Shown here piece by piece: positions 52,392 through 64,000 of a DNA stretch of 64,000 nucleotides (position 1 is its first letter; each line of letters begins with the position of its first letter). Position numbers and translations under genes: made by a program. Source of the DNA: Arthonia radiata. Its lineage: Eukaryota > Ascomycota > Arthoniomycetes > Arthoniales > Arthoniaceae. The notes beneath the pieces are model-generated. The model was not told where the DNA came from, ran no database searches, and saw only the letters and a list, made by a program, of their open reading frames with translations. The stretch covers positions 806,001 to 870,000 of the forward strand of contig PSQN01000012.1 of the NCBI GenBank assembly GCA_002989075.1, read 5' to 3'.

Positions 52392-55177
52392 TCAAAGTAC
52401 ATATCGCTGCGTAGCTTGTTGCTGGTGTCATCGTCTAGCGTCATCATCGTCACTCAAGTCCCATAGACTTACCTCACCCTTCTCCGGAATGCCGACCTCT
52501 CCTTCAGGACCGTCATATGGAGAGTTGATGAGCTTGACTTCTTTTCTCCCCTCTCGAGGCTCTCAAGCCGACTTAACATCATTACGCGCATGCTGCCGCC
52601 CTTGACGTCGTCTTCAGGAAAGACGGCCACGCTCGCGCCTACGCTCTTGGTTTGGACGCGCGTACTCAGTGGAAGCTGGTACTTCAAGATGCCTCGGATG
52701 ATGAGCTCGAAAGGATGTTGTAGCACCCTCTCCCACCTATCGCTGCCGCCACTTTCGGTCTTGTTGCCTGGTCGTGCCAGGCGCAACTCACCGGAGCTAT
52801 TAGTGACCGTGCGTCGTAGCGGGGCAGGCTCGAACGAGAGCGCACTGTCGAAATGAAAGATGCGCCCAAGCAGCATCGTCTGTTTGTCGTGGTCCTTGTC
52901 TTTGCCTGGCGCGTCACAGTCAGGGTCCCAAGGAGGGCAGGGGATTGGGTCTGTTCCATCATCGACTCCGCCAGCCGCGTTGGGAGCGTGCAGTGACGGA
53001 CCTGTGCCATACGCGTTGTGAGTCGACGTTCGACGCCACTTTCTTCGCGTATGCAGCAGCGTATCATTCTTTTTCCCTCCATCGTCATCGTGGTCCGGAT
53101 CACTGACGTAGCGCGACTTTGCGAAGACATTGATGTCCATGTCGTTGACCGTGATCGTCGCAATATTGGGGTTGACAGCCTGAACCAGTAAGTCGAGCAT
53201 GATCTCCTCCTCCGATGCGAGGACGTTCTGAATTTCCGTGACGGACACGTCGTACAATGGCTTGCTGGTAGCAAACAGAAACATGCCAGCCAGGAGGCCA
53301 ATTAGCAGGAATACGCTAGCAACCCCGAGAAATGTTATCATGCGACCGAACCAGCTACTGCCACGTTCGGGTGACTGGTAGATGTCTATGTGCCTCAGAT
53401 GGTGGGGGCCTCTGGTGCGGGGGTTACGAAGGCCACGTAAAAGGGGGACTCGCTCGTCATCTTCCGTAGCACTGGCGTTGGCGTCTAAGTTTATGCCCTC
53501 AAAAGCTTTCTTAGTCGGCGTACGAGCATGCGTGGGAGTCTCTGAGCGTGAATCTCGCTCACCCCGCGGCGAGCGCCAGCCTGTGGCGGTGGCGGTCCGC
53601 ATTCTTCGTGCTTGTGAGAAGGGCGAATCTGAGTCCAGCGGCGAGTCTGAGCCGTGACCAAGGTCTCGATGGATACGTCCCACGTGCTTATGATGAGCGT
53701 CCGGGCGCGGTGTAGATCGCATGTTATGGCTGGTGCGCACGGTGCCTTGATTAGTATCGCCAGCTTCGTCGTCGATAGTGCTGCCGGCGTAGGAGCTGCT
53801 GGCGAACTTCATCGACCGCTTGGGGCGGATGGGACGATCGATTGCAAATTCGCCGCCAGTGAGCACACGACCACCCAGGCCGTTGCGGTGTCTTTCGGGT
53901 GGGCCGGACAAAGATGCTGTAGAGGGCGTGCGTGAGTGATGACGCACCCGTGACTGAGCTTCCGCCGGGTTCGACTCGTATACAAACGTTTCATCGGAGT
54001 CCGTCGACTCCCCTTCAATCTCGCTGGCAACCCTCTGCTCGAACAGCTCCGCCTTGGAAGACCCAGGGCCCGAGACGATCGGTGGCGGTCGTTTGGAGGT
54101 CTTCTTCTTTTCCTTTTTCGGGCGAATGGTATCGTTGCTGGGCTTTGTACGCAGGCTCCCACCAGTGCTCACGCGGCTTGATCCCGACCTGTCCGATGCT
54201 GCGCCAGTCGCGTTCTGCGGGATCGACGGTACTGTCTCTGTCTCAACCGTCATGTGCCGCGAGCCTTCCGCGTTAGCGCGCGTCTTGTTGGGTACCAGCG
54301 AAGATGTCGATGGCTTGCGCGACGGAGGCTGCGGCTGTGGGGTTGTACTTCTGTCGACCGGCTCTTTCTTCGAGTCCGACTTTTCAGGCTTGACGGGCCT
54401 GTTCCCCATATCAGCGGACGCGGAGGCCGCTTCAGATGAAGCGTTCTGATTGCTTGGATTTTGCGGGAAACTCGAGGGCAGCTTATTGCGATTTTGCGGA
54501 GATACGGACGACTCTTCCACTGTCTCCAACCTGGAGCCGAGCCCGCTGGCTCCCCTCGGTGGCCGCTGCTGCGCCTGCGTCGGTGAGAGTGTCCTTTCTG
54601 GGACGTCGAGCGGTCTTTGACCGGGGTGCAAGGACGGCGATGTTGTACTGGAATCCGCCTGCTTGTTCGATGTCACTGAGCTCGGACGAGAGGAGACGGA
54701 GGGTGGAGGAGACTTGACTCCAGCTGAAGGTGGTTGAGGAGACTTTGGAGTGTTCAATTGTGCGTGTGCAAGTCTGATCTGTCTATCCGTGCCAGTCGCG
54801 ACTTTGGATTGGCTCGAGTTGGCAGCAGAGAGCGCCCTTTGCACGGCGGCAGCAGAGGGTGTGGAAGCGCCTGCAGAGGCTGGCTGTGCTCTTACCGGGC
54901 TCAGAGCTGCACTGCGAGCTCGGGCCGACTGAACGGTGTTCGGTGGAGCGGCTAAATTGTTTCTGCGCGCGGGCGATGTGGGCCGAGTCCCATCGAAGGT
55001 GGCTTTGACGGCAGTCGGAGGGGTGCTGTTCGGAGGGAGAGTCGACGGCGCCTGGGATGATGACCGGGGCGTTTGTGAAGCCGTGGAGGATGCTGATGAA
55101 TGTCGAGCGTCTTGCTGCAGCTCCGAACCGAGGGTGGACTCATCGTTGACATCTGAAGTTGGGCGGTCGTCAGGCAT
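52392..55177 (-). CDS. VAC7-like vacuolar regulator of the Fab1 kinase
   Basis: Starts at the ATG at 55177. About 600 residues of Ser/Pro-rich disordered sequence lead to a single membrane helix (FLGVASVFLLIGLLAGMFLFA) and a luminal LEA-like domain: KPLYDVSVTEIQNVLASEEEI, LLVQAVNPNIATITVNDMDI, VFAKSRYVSDP. This is the Vac7 arrangement; yeast Vac7 activates PI3P 5-kinase Fab1 at the vacuole. The long frame stops at 52469, but the last family-like strand reads in another frame just before it (GRKEVKLINSPYDGPEGEVGIPEKGE at 52473-52550). I therefore infer an intron ending near 52550 (candidates 35 or 56 nt) and a last intron 52407..52472, with final exon 52392..52406 encoding RYVL. These last joins are inferred. 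Confidence 0.85.
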
Positions 55178-56030
55178 GATGATGACAACAACCAGCTTTG
55201 CGCGCTTCTATCGCCGAGGCAGTGGGATCCGGATGAGATAGGTTGGAAACGAGCCTAGCGAATGCCCGGGGCAGCGTATGGAAGAAGGCGTGCTAATCGA
55301 CATGGGGAATGTGACCTGGCTCTGCGAAGATGCGTGGGAAAAGGCAGGGCTTCAGTGGGAGGAGATGAAGCAAGAAACAGCACATGCGACGACGCTCAGG
55401 TACCAAGTCTTGGCAGGGCTGACGGGCCGATCGCTCCGGACTCTCGGGCCAATCACGTTACTGCGCGTTTCAGCCCTATTTGCTCGCGTGTCTGCCTCCG
55501 CCTTCTCCAAAGCAAAGTAAACAGTCTCCAGTCAGCATCATCATTGCCAATCTTGTCCCGTCCGGTTCGAAACTTCCTCCCCGCTCTCGTCTTCAGCACC
55601 CGATCCGACCGCGCCGCAAGTTGACAGGTAGCAAGCCAGACGCTTCAACCAGTCACCCGGACAACATACTCTCGACACGTCATTCGGTTGTTTACCTCGC
55701 CAGCATTCTTCGCCACCTCCAAACATCCACAATCCGCAATCAACATACACGCCACGCTCCTCGCTCATTGTCGCCTGTACCAGAGATTCTCCACATAAAC
55801 ATCAGTGTCGTCACTTGCGTCAAGACGTCAACATCACGACATAGCAGAGAGCGCGTTTCAGCCCCTGTTGCACGCACAGTCTGTCCCTGAATCCTTACCT
55901 CTTCACAACCACAACCTACGCTGCGCCATTCATCTGACCTCTGGAGACGCGGAGGTGAGCCATCCCGGCCACCGTGCCTGCGAGGGTTCCGCGCGACCCC
56001 CATCGCGAAGCCCATGCGCGAATCTCTGCC
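55178..56030. promoter_or_regulatory. Divergent intergenic region, VAC7 / WEE1
   Basis: About 850 bases holding both promoters. CT-rich leader-like sequence runs from 55520 to 56030. A 120-codon frame at 55262-55624 has no domain. Confidence 0.5.
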
Positions 56031-59000
56031 ATGGACTTTTCTCCTCGCCACGCGGAAACGCTTCAACTCTCACCCTCGCACCACCATTCCATCGGCTTCT
56101 TTCACGACGAATTGAAATCCCTGCGTCGCGGCATCTCGAGGTCTCCATCAAAGATCTCCCGCATTCAACGATCGTCCCCATCATCACCTTCCAAGCACTC
56201 TCCCCTCAGTCAGCAATTCAACATCCAAGCGACCGCCTCGCCCATCAGCCGCACGCCCCGAGATGTCACTGCGCCATCGACATCACGTAAAGCCAGGTCA
56301 TCTTTGGCGCGTGCAGCACCAATGAAGAGCAATCTTTTCACACCACGGCCAGAGTCGTCCTCGCAGCAAAACGGGCGTCGCCCGCTCAGCATCGCGAGCG
56401 GCAATTCGAGTAGTCAATCATCTCAGGAGCATATCGATGGCCAGGAAAACCAATCCACCACTCCACAGGATGCACCTTGGGATGGAAATATATTCAGCGT
56501 TGCGCGGTCCAAGGCTCAAGACAGCCCGTTTCCAATGCCCGCTGGACGTCCAAAATCGATCGCGGTGACGGAGCGTGAGTTCCTCAGGGAGCGTGCGCCG
56601 GTCAAGTCAAGCCCGTTGAAAAGAAACGATGGGCTCATGAACTTGGACCAGCCAAGCTTCGGTAGCCCTTCTGCTAAGCGCAGGAGTCTTCACGGCGCAC
56701 CTTTCGAGATTGCTAAAGACGTCGAAATGAAAACCGATTGGAACCAACAGTCCGATGAAGACTCGGATCCCGACTACGCGTCCTTCCGCTCCACCTTCGC
56801 GCCCCGCGCTTCGCGAAAACCACACGGCGCCATGCGTGTTTCTGATCGCGCCAATACTGCTCGCAATCGCCGCAGCCTTGAACTGGATTTTGGAACCCCT
56901 GCTTCCAGGAGGACAGCAGCCAAGAACAAGTCACGCGCATCGATCGATGGCACACTCGCATTGAGAAATGATACGGCCGACACGATATCATCAATGGGTA
57001 TCGAGCAACGGCCTCAATTCGCTCGGCCAGCGCGAGCGCAGCCACATCCGCTTTCAAAAGCCCTGACGCCGGCATCGCCGCTCGAGCCACAACGAGTCCA
57101 AGGTCTCGATAGGGCACAGCATCCCCCAGACACACCCGAGGAGCGACCCTCGTTTTCCAAATCATTGCCGATCGGCGCGCTTCGACCGCATCTACGCCAA
57201 ACTCTTGGTCGAGCGTCTGGTGAGAGTTCGGCCATTGATACGACGTTTGCAACGCCCAAGCCATTTGACGATGCGCGACCTGATCCAGCCGCCTTTCGAT
57301 CTACGGGTCTCATTTCGAAGCGTCACCGAGATCCGGACGACATGCCACCACCTCCCGGAGGCCATAACGCGATGCCAGATACACCTTGCAAAAAGATGTC
57401 CATTGGCGTCACCGACCACGATTCTCCAACTGCTGACACTAATATCATCAAACCACGGTTTACACAACCTTTGTTTGGCACACCCGCTAGACCGCTCGAT
57501 CTGGGCACTTGCAGGCCGCAAACTAACCTTGCAGCTGCGACAGCAACACTTTCTCCCGAAGGAGAACATGACCGCCTGACTCGGAGCACCAGTTTCGTTA
57601 GCAACGATGACTCTGACTGCGGCCGCTCGCCGAACGGGTCGCATGGACAAGGTGAAAGCCATTCGAGCGCAGATGAGCTGCCGCCTACACCAACAAAGCA
57701 AATGTTCGGGCTCAGCACTATGAAGACTAGCATAAAGAACAGCAGTCTAAGGAGTAGCCTATTCGGAAGGCGTACGCCCGTTGGCCCGCGCACCTTTTCG
57801 CCGCAAGAAGCGACAGAGGATATTTCACGCGACCAACATTCGACGCGTCGACTGTGTAAGTCTCTCCACCTGGAACCGGGCTCTGAGTTGTCGGGCACAT
57901 GTAGCTCGACACTTGGATCACTGGGACGAAATCCCACCTATGCACTTTCTTCCGAATCCCCACTCCCCTCACTCGCTAGGTCCAGAGAACATGGACGGCG
58001 GTCTTCTGTGAAGGGGCCGTCGCCTTTATCTCAAAGATCTCTGCGGCCGTTTGATGCGGATTACGATACATTGAACCATGCTAAGACTTCATCTGCTCCT
58101 CCAGTCACACAGTCCCTGTCTCTTCCCCCAAGCGGTCCCGCTGTGCCGCCACAGACGCCCGCCGAGCTGGGCTTTCCAGATCCCAGTCAGCTCTCTATAT
58201 CTCCAACTTGCCGCGGTACTCGCACTCCAAGTTGGCGCAGCAGCCTTCGATCTTCTTTATCCAAGCCACCAGAGACTCCTTCGAGCCATCGTGAACAGAT
58301 TGAAACGGACCATCCCATTGCGGTGCTCAAGACGCCCTCACATGGTGTCGCAACCGGACATGACATCGATCCAATACTCTCCGAGCGCTTTAAGAAGGTC
58401 ACATGGTTAGGGCGTGGCGAGTTTTCGGAAGTTTTCAAGGTCCATCAGGGTCAGCAACGCGCTGGCAGTGGATCCCACTTCTCCCCATCAAACATGCGCA
58501 ACAGCCGGACCTCGCATACGCCATTACCAGACGCCGTTTTCGTCGTCAAGAAGACTAAGACACCCCTTCACGGATCTCGCATCCGAGAGCGAACGATTCG
58601 AGAGGCACGCATTATGCAAGCCCTTGGACGCAACGAACACGTCGTCCAATTGATTGACAGCTGGGAAGCTCGCAGTCACCTGTATCTCATGACAGAATAC
58701 TGCGAAGAAGGCACGTTGGACTCTTTCCTCCGCCGCACTGGGCGCGATGGGCGCCTTGATGATTTTCGCATTTGGAAGATCATGCTCGAAGTCGGCGCTG
58801 GATTGAAGCACATCCACGATGTCGGCTTCATGCATCTCGATCTCAAGCCGGAAAACATTTTTATTGACTTCTCAGGCACGCTTAAAATTGGCGACTTCGG
58901 GCTGGCCTGCGAATGGCCAGCGCCAAAGTCCGTCGAAGGTGAAGGGGATCGACGATACATCGGGCCTGATCTGCTCATGGGCAAATTCGACAAGCCGGCG

Positions 59001-59663
59001 GACATTTTTGCATTTGGCATGATGATGTACGAGATTGCAGGCAACTTCGTTCCCCCTGACAACGGGACCAATTGGCACAAGCTTCGCTCTGGCGACTTTT
59101 CCGGCCTGCCAAGCCTGACTTCAGGGTCAAGCAACAGCCTATCTGCAGTCAACAGTGGCACCTTTGGTCGCAATGACAGCTACGACAATCGGTCCTTCAG
59201 TCCGAATACCGTGTACTCCTCTCGTCCAGACATTAGGTCTCTCGATACCGGCGATGATACCCATATGGGCTCGTCAGAGTCCCTCACAACACCACGAGTC
59301 GACAGGAAGCAGAGTGGTCCCCCTCCGACCGAGCTCGCGGAGCCACCAGCTTTTATGTCTGATCCTTACCATCCAGCGTCGCTTGACAACGTCGTGCACT
59401 GGATGATGCTGCCATCCCCGCAGGAACGACCCGTCATTGATCAAGTCCTCGACGTGAGCGGCTGTAGGTGGGTCTCGGAAAGGCGTCGCGCCGGCGCTGT
59501 TGTCCGGGAGGGTGCGTGGGGCCCGAGTGACGCGGTGCTGACGCAGAACACCGCGCTGGCGGAGGCGAGTGAGGAGCGACGATTGTCAGGCATCAATCAA
59601 GATGCGCAGATGTCACAGGGCACGTTCTTGGACGACGCGGATGCCGAGATGATGGATGCCTGA
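56031..59663 (+). CDS. WEE1-family mitotic inhibitor kinase
   Basis: Intronless, 1210 residues from MDFSPRHAETLQLSP; the frame is open upstream to 55974. The first 780 residues are disordered, rich in Ser/Pro with many SP/TP sites (RSPSK, DTPCKK, PPTPTKQMFG) and basic PSPLSQ-type clusters, as expected for a cell-cycle-regulated kinase. The kinase domain runs from about residue 785: FKKVTWLGRGEFSEVFKV, FVVKKTKTPLHGSRIRERTIREA (family insert), LYLMTEYCEEGTLDSFL, MHLDLKPENIFIDFSGTLKIGDFGLA with HLD at 935-937, and EGDRRYIGPDLL. This HLDLKPENIFI form is typical of WEE1, which phosphorylates the conserved Tyr of Cdc28/Cdk1 to delay mitosis. The insert in the C-lobe (SGSSNSLSAVNSGTF to TTPRVDRKQ) is long. 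Key residues intact. Confidence 0.94.
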   Translation: MDFSPRHAETLQLSPSHHHSIGFFHDELKSLRRGISRSPSKISRIQRSSPSSPSKHSPLSQQFNIQATASPISRTPRDVTAPSTSRKARSSLARAAPMKSNLFTPRPESSSQQNGRRPLSIASGNSSSQSSQEHIDGQENQSTTPQDAPWDGNIFSVARSKAQDSPFPMPAGRPKSIAVTEREFLRERAPVKSSPLKRNDGLMNLDQPSFGSPSAKRRSLHGAPFEIAKDVEMKTDWNQQSDEDSDPDYASFRSTFAPRASRKPHGAMRVSDRANTARNRRSLELDFGTPASRRTAAKNKSRASIDGTLALRNDTADTISSMGIEQRPQFARPARAQPHPLSKALTPASPLEPQRVQGLDRAQHPPDTPEERPSFSKSLPIGALRPHLRQTLGRASGESSAIDTTFATPKPFDDARPDPAAFRSTGLISKRHRDPDDMPPPPGGHNAMPDTPCKKMSIGVTDHDSPTADTNIIKPRFTQPLFGTPARPLDLGTCRPQTNLAAATATLSPEGEHDRLTRSTSFVSNDDSDCGRSPNGSHGQGESHSSADELPPTPTKQMFGLSTMKTSIKNSSLRSSLFGRRTPVGPRTFSPQEATEDISRDQHSTRRLCKSLHLEPGSELSGTCSSTLGSLGRNPTYALSSESPLPSLARSREHGRRSSVKGPSPLSQRSLRPFDADYDTLNHAKTSSAPPVTQSLSLPPSGPAVPPQTPAELGFPDPSQLSISPTCRGTRTPSWRSSLRSSLSKPPETPSSHREQIETDHPIAVLKTPSHGVATGHDIDPILSERFKKVTWLGRGEFSEVFKVHQGQQRAGSGSHFSPSNMRNSRTSHTPLPDAVFVVKKTKTPLHGSRIRERTIREARIMQALGRNEHVVQLIDSWEARSHLYLMTEYCEEGTLDSFLRRTGRDGRLDDFRIWKIMLEVGAGLKHIHDVGFMHLDLKPENIFIDFSGTLKIGDFGLACEWPAPKSVEGEGDRRYIGPDLLMGKFDKPADIFAFGMMMYEIAGNFVPPDNGTNWHKLRSGDFSGLPSLTSGSSNSLSAVNSGTFGRNDSYDNRSFSPNTVYSSRPDIRSLDTGDDTHMGSSESLTTPRVDRKQSGPPPTELAEPPAFMSDPYHPASLDNVVHWMMLPSPQERPVIDQVLDVSGCRWVSERRRAGAVVREGAWGPSDAVLTQNTALAEASEERRLSGINQDAQMSQGTFLDDADAEMMDA

Positions 59664-60438
59664 GGAGGACTGGGGATGCCCGTGGGATCTATTCTGAGTT
59701 TGGGTGGATTGATGAGAGGTACGAGTATCGGAGAAGTCATCTGAATGGTGTATATGCATGACATTGCAAGGGGTTCGTGAGTCAGTCTGTGTCTGGAAGA
59801 TACGGGTTGAATCATGGGAGGGGATGACATTAAGCATTGTTAGCGCTCTGAAATGCAGGCGCTGAGGGTACGAGTATGCCATTACGGCCGTGTATGTTAC
59901 GATGAGATGAGATAAAATGCCTCCAGGTAGCGCAGGTGACTCGAAGCAGAGCCTCCGTAGAAGCAGCAGTTGCAGGTCAATTTTACGGCATCATGCTCAG
60001 TGGTTCTAAACATGACCTGCACACTACGGTTGCAATAGATGCATCCCGGTGCTCCATTCTAGTACTCCCATTCAGGCAGAGCTCGCAGCGGAGGCACCTC
60101 CGAGCACGCAAGCGCCAGGGGCGGAGAGTTGGCGCTAACAAGCGCTGACAGGCGCGCTCGAAAATGACGTCGGAAAGCTTGCACACTGCCAGACGCCCTT
60201 TCCGCTGGCTTCGTCCAGGCCATCATCCCCATTCATTTGCGTTAAACCTACCTAATACCATTCGTGCAGCCCACAGGCTATGCAACCGGCTTCGTTTGCA
60301 ACTCCCACCTCCTCACTTAGCTGTCGCACTCGTCAACATCCCGTCTCAATACCGATGTGCGGGACATGTGCATCTGGAGTCTCTCGCACGGTCGGGTGAT
60401 ACGACCCTCGACCGTCGACGAAAACTCATAGGAAAGAG
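59664..60438. other. Gene-free stretch upstream of the sensor gene
   Basis: WEE1 3' flank, then the promoter and leader of the PAS/GAF gene. The open frame 60164-60574 overlaps the start of that gene in another frame and has no domain. Confidence 0.45.
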
Positions 60439-63400
60439 ATGGATCGTTCGAGCAGGGCTCCTTCAAGCAAGGATACTCGTCATGTTCGTCCCGGAGACGA
60501 TAGAACTACATCCTCGGAACAGCGATCAATGCGACCATCACTCCAGTCTCAGCCACGACTGTCGAGCAGCTTGAAAATTGCTTCTACCCCATCTGCCTCC
60601 CCGCCACATGATGAGGCCGACAGTCCTTTATCTGGTACAGTGACGCCGACACCTTCAGTCGACTCTCCTGCTTCCGTGAAGACTGTTGTCGGGCACAATA
60701 ATACCTATAGACACAGAGTTCAGACTCCCTCATACGCATTCCCGGGATCCTATCAGAACCACCCAATTGCCGCGTACGCACCCCAACATCAATCATTCAT
60801 GGACCTCTCCCCGACCGGGTCACCTGCCGTGACGCATCCTGGTGCGAGCGTTTTTGAGAGGAAACAGTCCACTGCGAGCACACCGCAAACGTCAATGCCG
60901 TTCAGACCTTTTGAAGGTCAAGTCTCCCAATCTGCACACGAACAAGATTCACAGTTTACGGAGTCGCGATATCCCGCACCCAGTTTGTACGATGTCGTGC
61001 TCAAGATCAACTCAGATCCTCGTCTGCGATCGTGGTGGACGACTGTCACGGACATCCTGAGAGAGTCCTTTCACTCGGAGCGAGCTGTGCTCTCCATCCC
61101 TGTTGATGCAACAGATATGGAAAGCGTACCCTGGGTCTTGAGAGGTGTCTATGATGAATCCGGCCTGAGACATCGCTTACAAACGATCCAGAACAGAAGG
61201 CCTGCCTCTGATGATGACAGAAAATTAGAGACTGCAGGTCTCGTTCGTTCATTGAGCGCGACGAAGTCAAAAGGGAATCGCCGCCCGGGCATTGACACGC
61301 GGCATTCTTATGCAGGCTACGAGACCACGCGACGCACCACTTCGGAAACGGTTCACAATCTGCAACAATTGCGCCCTCCAAAAGGCCGTTCTGGAGAGTC
61401 ACAAACCGGCCAGCTCGGCAAATTTACGACGGGAATAAATTCAGCAGATCATATGGAAGACGAGGAGAAATCTAGCGAACACTCGAACCACACTAAAGCT
61501 GCAGTGTTCACTCATTTACGCCCGTTGAGTAGTGAGCAAGAGCCGTTAGTAGAGCCTTCACACGTCAGCCGAGTGCTCATGCTCAACAAAACCTTGGTGC
61601 TAACTCGCAACTACGCGGTTGACGGCCACGCCGCCATACCAGAGGAGGAAATTGGTCACACCGCTCCAGGACACAGCAGCGGCTCCAACGATAGCGAGAT
61701 GAAAACATTTGACCCGCGCTCGAAAAGAAGGCGGGTATCTCACTCTCGAAACATTCACCAGCACGCCGGGCTATTTGGTTCGAACAGGTTCCTAAAGGCC
61801 ACAAGGTACGAAGAGGTTGAGCAGATTCCTCCCTCGCCATGGTCGCACTCTCCAGCGCCTTCGCCTGCAATTCAGGCCGAACCGGACGAGAATCCTTTCT
61901 TCGCGTCTGCGAACGTTGAAGAAGACACCTTTTCGCCGAAACAAACAGACGAGGATTACTCTCGATTAGGCCCTGTTGAAGTAAGCGATCTGATATGCGC
62001 TTGATAGTGGACGCGACCATCAGATAACACTAACCGCATCTTAGGCAATTGGTGTAGACAAAGCCAGCACTGTCATCCACCTACCCCTCTTCCATCCTCT
62101 TCTGTCGTCATTCACGTCGGCGTCCGAGACACATCCTGGACACAAGGCTCCGATAGCCATACTGTCCATTCTTTCTAACATAGTCCCGTATCCTCAAGGG
62201 CTCTTAGACTCCATTAAGCATCTAGGTGATCACCTCGCGACTTCATACCACACGAGCTGCCAATTGCTCCACCACGACTCGCTTCAAAACTTCCAGCCGC
62301 GTTCTTCACCAGCAACAAGCTATGCGGATGAGCCCTCAAGTCCACGAGACAGTCAAGTCGCTAGCCCCTCACGGTCATCAATGTACTCAAGACAAAGCTC
62401 TGCAAACTCGAACCTTGCCTCGCCTACGCCAGCTAACATCATTACCCCAGCAAAGCCGGCACGTGGCCCCAGCGACTATTTTGAACAAGGTGGAGAGAGG
62501 CCGAATCAACGGCGTAGCCTCAATCACAGGAAGCTCGAGCTGTCGGCTACGGGACTCTCCGGCGTTAATGACAGCAGCGGTGATGGAGTTGGGTCCCTGG
62601 ACAGCGTGCTGGACAAGCCTATCTCTATACCCACAACACCTGAGCATGGCACTCGTGTGCTGCAACCGCAGACGCTACACGAACATAGCAACGCAGCTGA
62701 AGATGAAAGCAGGGGTGCAGTCACCACTGCGACGTCCTCTGAAAAACCGATTCTTAGCGAGAGCGCTGGGCATGAGACGGCGAAATCAAAGCCACCAAAG
62801 GGCAAGAGTATTCTCCATTCCAACGGAGCTGATTTCGGGGCGACCTTCCAGACCCTCCCATCCACGGCATCTCACAACCATCAGAGGAAATCCTCGGCTG
62901 ATCAGGTCGTCCCTCCTCCTTCGGAAAAGCTGTTGCGATTGATCATAGATGCTGCGCCGATTCAGATGCTGCTGACTGAACCCGTCACTGGCAAGTTGAA
63001 CTGGTTCAACACAAAGTTTTTGGTATACCATGGGCTCTCCGAGCAAGAGCTTCTAGAGGATCCACATCGCTCGATCCATCCGAGAGACCGTCCGCAATAT
63101 GTGAAGGTAAGTCTCGCAGCATTTGCAAAGATTATCTAGTCGCATGCTGGATCGCCAGCAGCTTGGCGTTACCTGGACTCTTGTCATCGATACTGTACGG
63201 CAAGCCTCATGCTAACCTTTGCCCTTAGGCCTGGAAAACCTCACTTGCAACTGGCCAACAATTTCAGCACAAAGTCCGCCTTCTTAGATTTGACGGCAAA
63301 TACCTGTGGTTCTTTATGCGAGCTGTGCCTCTGCGTGACACCAGCCACAAGATTGTTCATTGGCTAGGGACCGCGATCGATATCAATGACCATCTCCTAG

Positions 63401-64000
63401 CAGAAGCTGAGACCTTGAAGCAAAAGTCAAAGGCCGCTGCGAACGCAAAGTATCGAGCGCTAGCCGATTCCTGTCCCCAAATAACTTTCACGGCTACGCG
63501 AAATAATGGCATCACGCTCTGTAACAATCAATGGCTACTCTACTCTGGCCAGGCCGAGGACCAGGCTCTGGGCATTGGATTTATCGATCACGTTCACCCC
63601 GACGATTTAAAGAAATGTCGGCTGCCTTCCGCTGACGGTGTAAACATTCGGATGTCGGAAGTGCCACTATCGGTGGGCCTGAAGACCCGTCGAAAGCTCA
63701 ACAGAAGCTCGTCTGGGGTGACCGACACGTCAGGGGAGGAGGATAACAAAGCTGTCGCCACGCCCACAAATCTTACCCAGACCAGGCTGTCAGAGCTTGC
63801 AGAAACGGGCATCCTTCAAGTCAAAAAGAACGAGGTCGGGCGCGTCGAGTACGACACCGAGGTGCGCCTCAAGAATCGCGTTGGAGCCTATCGATGGCAC
63901 ATGGTCAAGGTCGTCCTGGCGGACTCAAGCGCTTCTGTGGGAGCTGGACAGCATACGTGGTTCGGCTCGTGCTCCGATATCCACGATCACAAAGAACTCG
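60439..64000 (+). CDS. GAF/PAS sensor protein, probably a hybrid histidine kinase (cut by window end)
   Basis: Three exons in view, 60439..61980, 62045..63106 and 63229..64000, in frame to the window edge (about 1125 residues). Introns of 64 and 122 nt are clean. After about 180 Ser/Pro-rich residues comes a GAF-like region (SLYDVVLKINSDPRLRSWWTTVTDILRESF, continuing after a long insert with KASTVIHLPLFHPLL and LSILSNIVPYPQGLLDSI). PAS domain one starts near residue 806 (LIIDAAPIQMLLTEP) with its PAC segment in exon 3 (YLWFFMRAVPLRDTSHKIVHWLGTAIDI). PAS two starts near 940 (YRALADSCPQITFTA). This order matches fungal hybrid histidine kinases of the Mak1/Phk type, but the kinase and receiver domains would lie beyond the window. 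Confidence 0.85.

Noticed and set aside
57192-57937. Antisense frames of 169-204 codons opposite WEE1
   Set aside because: Shadow frames over the disordered Ser/Pro-rich region; no domain and no promoter-like flank.

Overview
This 64 kb window looks like nuclear DNA of a filamentous ascomycete (Pezizomycotina). A class such as Dothideomycetes is plausible but not proven here. The signs are GT-AG introns mostly of 45-80 nt with CTAAC/CTGAC-like branch sites, a gene about every 2 kb on mixed strands, moderate-to-high GC, and fungus-specific families (Zn2Cys6 regulator, VAC7, AIM21, NACHT/STAND protein, TDT/SSU1 exporter). I assign 29 protein-coding genes, two cut by the window edges. I see no convincing tRNA, rRNA, CRISPR array, transposon or virus-like element.

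Layout. 1-8.6 kb: end of an SDR oxidoreductase, a BCS1-type mitochondrial AAA ATPase, a NAPE-PLD-like metallo-hydrolase, a TFIIIC subunit (Tfc6-like) and an HPP membrane protein. 8.9-16.4 kb: an eight-exon Zn2Cys6 regulator, two proteins of unknown function and a Dap1/PGRMC haem-binding protein with two tiny first exons. 17-24.4 kb: a gene-poor stretch with two secreted proteins, an SSU1/TDT exporter and an orphan protein. 25-34 kb: a coiled-coil orphan, TMA7, the splicing kinase PRP4 and AIM21. 34-43 kb: a NACHT STAND protein, a small orphan, a kinase-like protein and a small charged protein. 44-52 kb: an M48 (OMA1-like) protease, an APH-fold phosphotransferase, an MFS transporter, a 4,5-dihydroxyphthalate decarboxylase-like protein and a 2,3-dihydroxybenzoate decarboxylase-like amidohydrolase. 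52-64 kb: VAC7, WEE1 and the first part of a GAF/PAS sensor, probably a hybrid histidine kinase.

Most genes are housekeeping and unrelated to their neighbours. The one stretch that reads as a functional unit is 46.3-51.9 kb. There a transporter and a decarboxylase diverge from a shared 0.6 kb promoter, followed by a second decarboxylase on the same strand. Both enzymes belong to families that remove carboxylate from dihydroxy-aromatic acids, giving protocatechuate or catechol, so uptake and decarboxylation of plant- or plasticizer-derived aromatic acids is the natural hypothesis. All exon joins were made by eye from splice signals and reading frame; the uncertain ones are marked.
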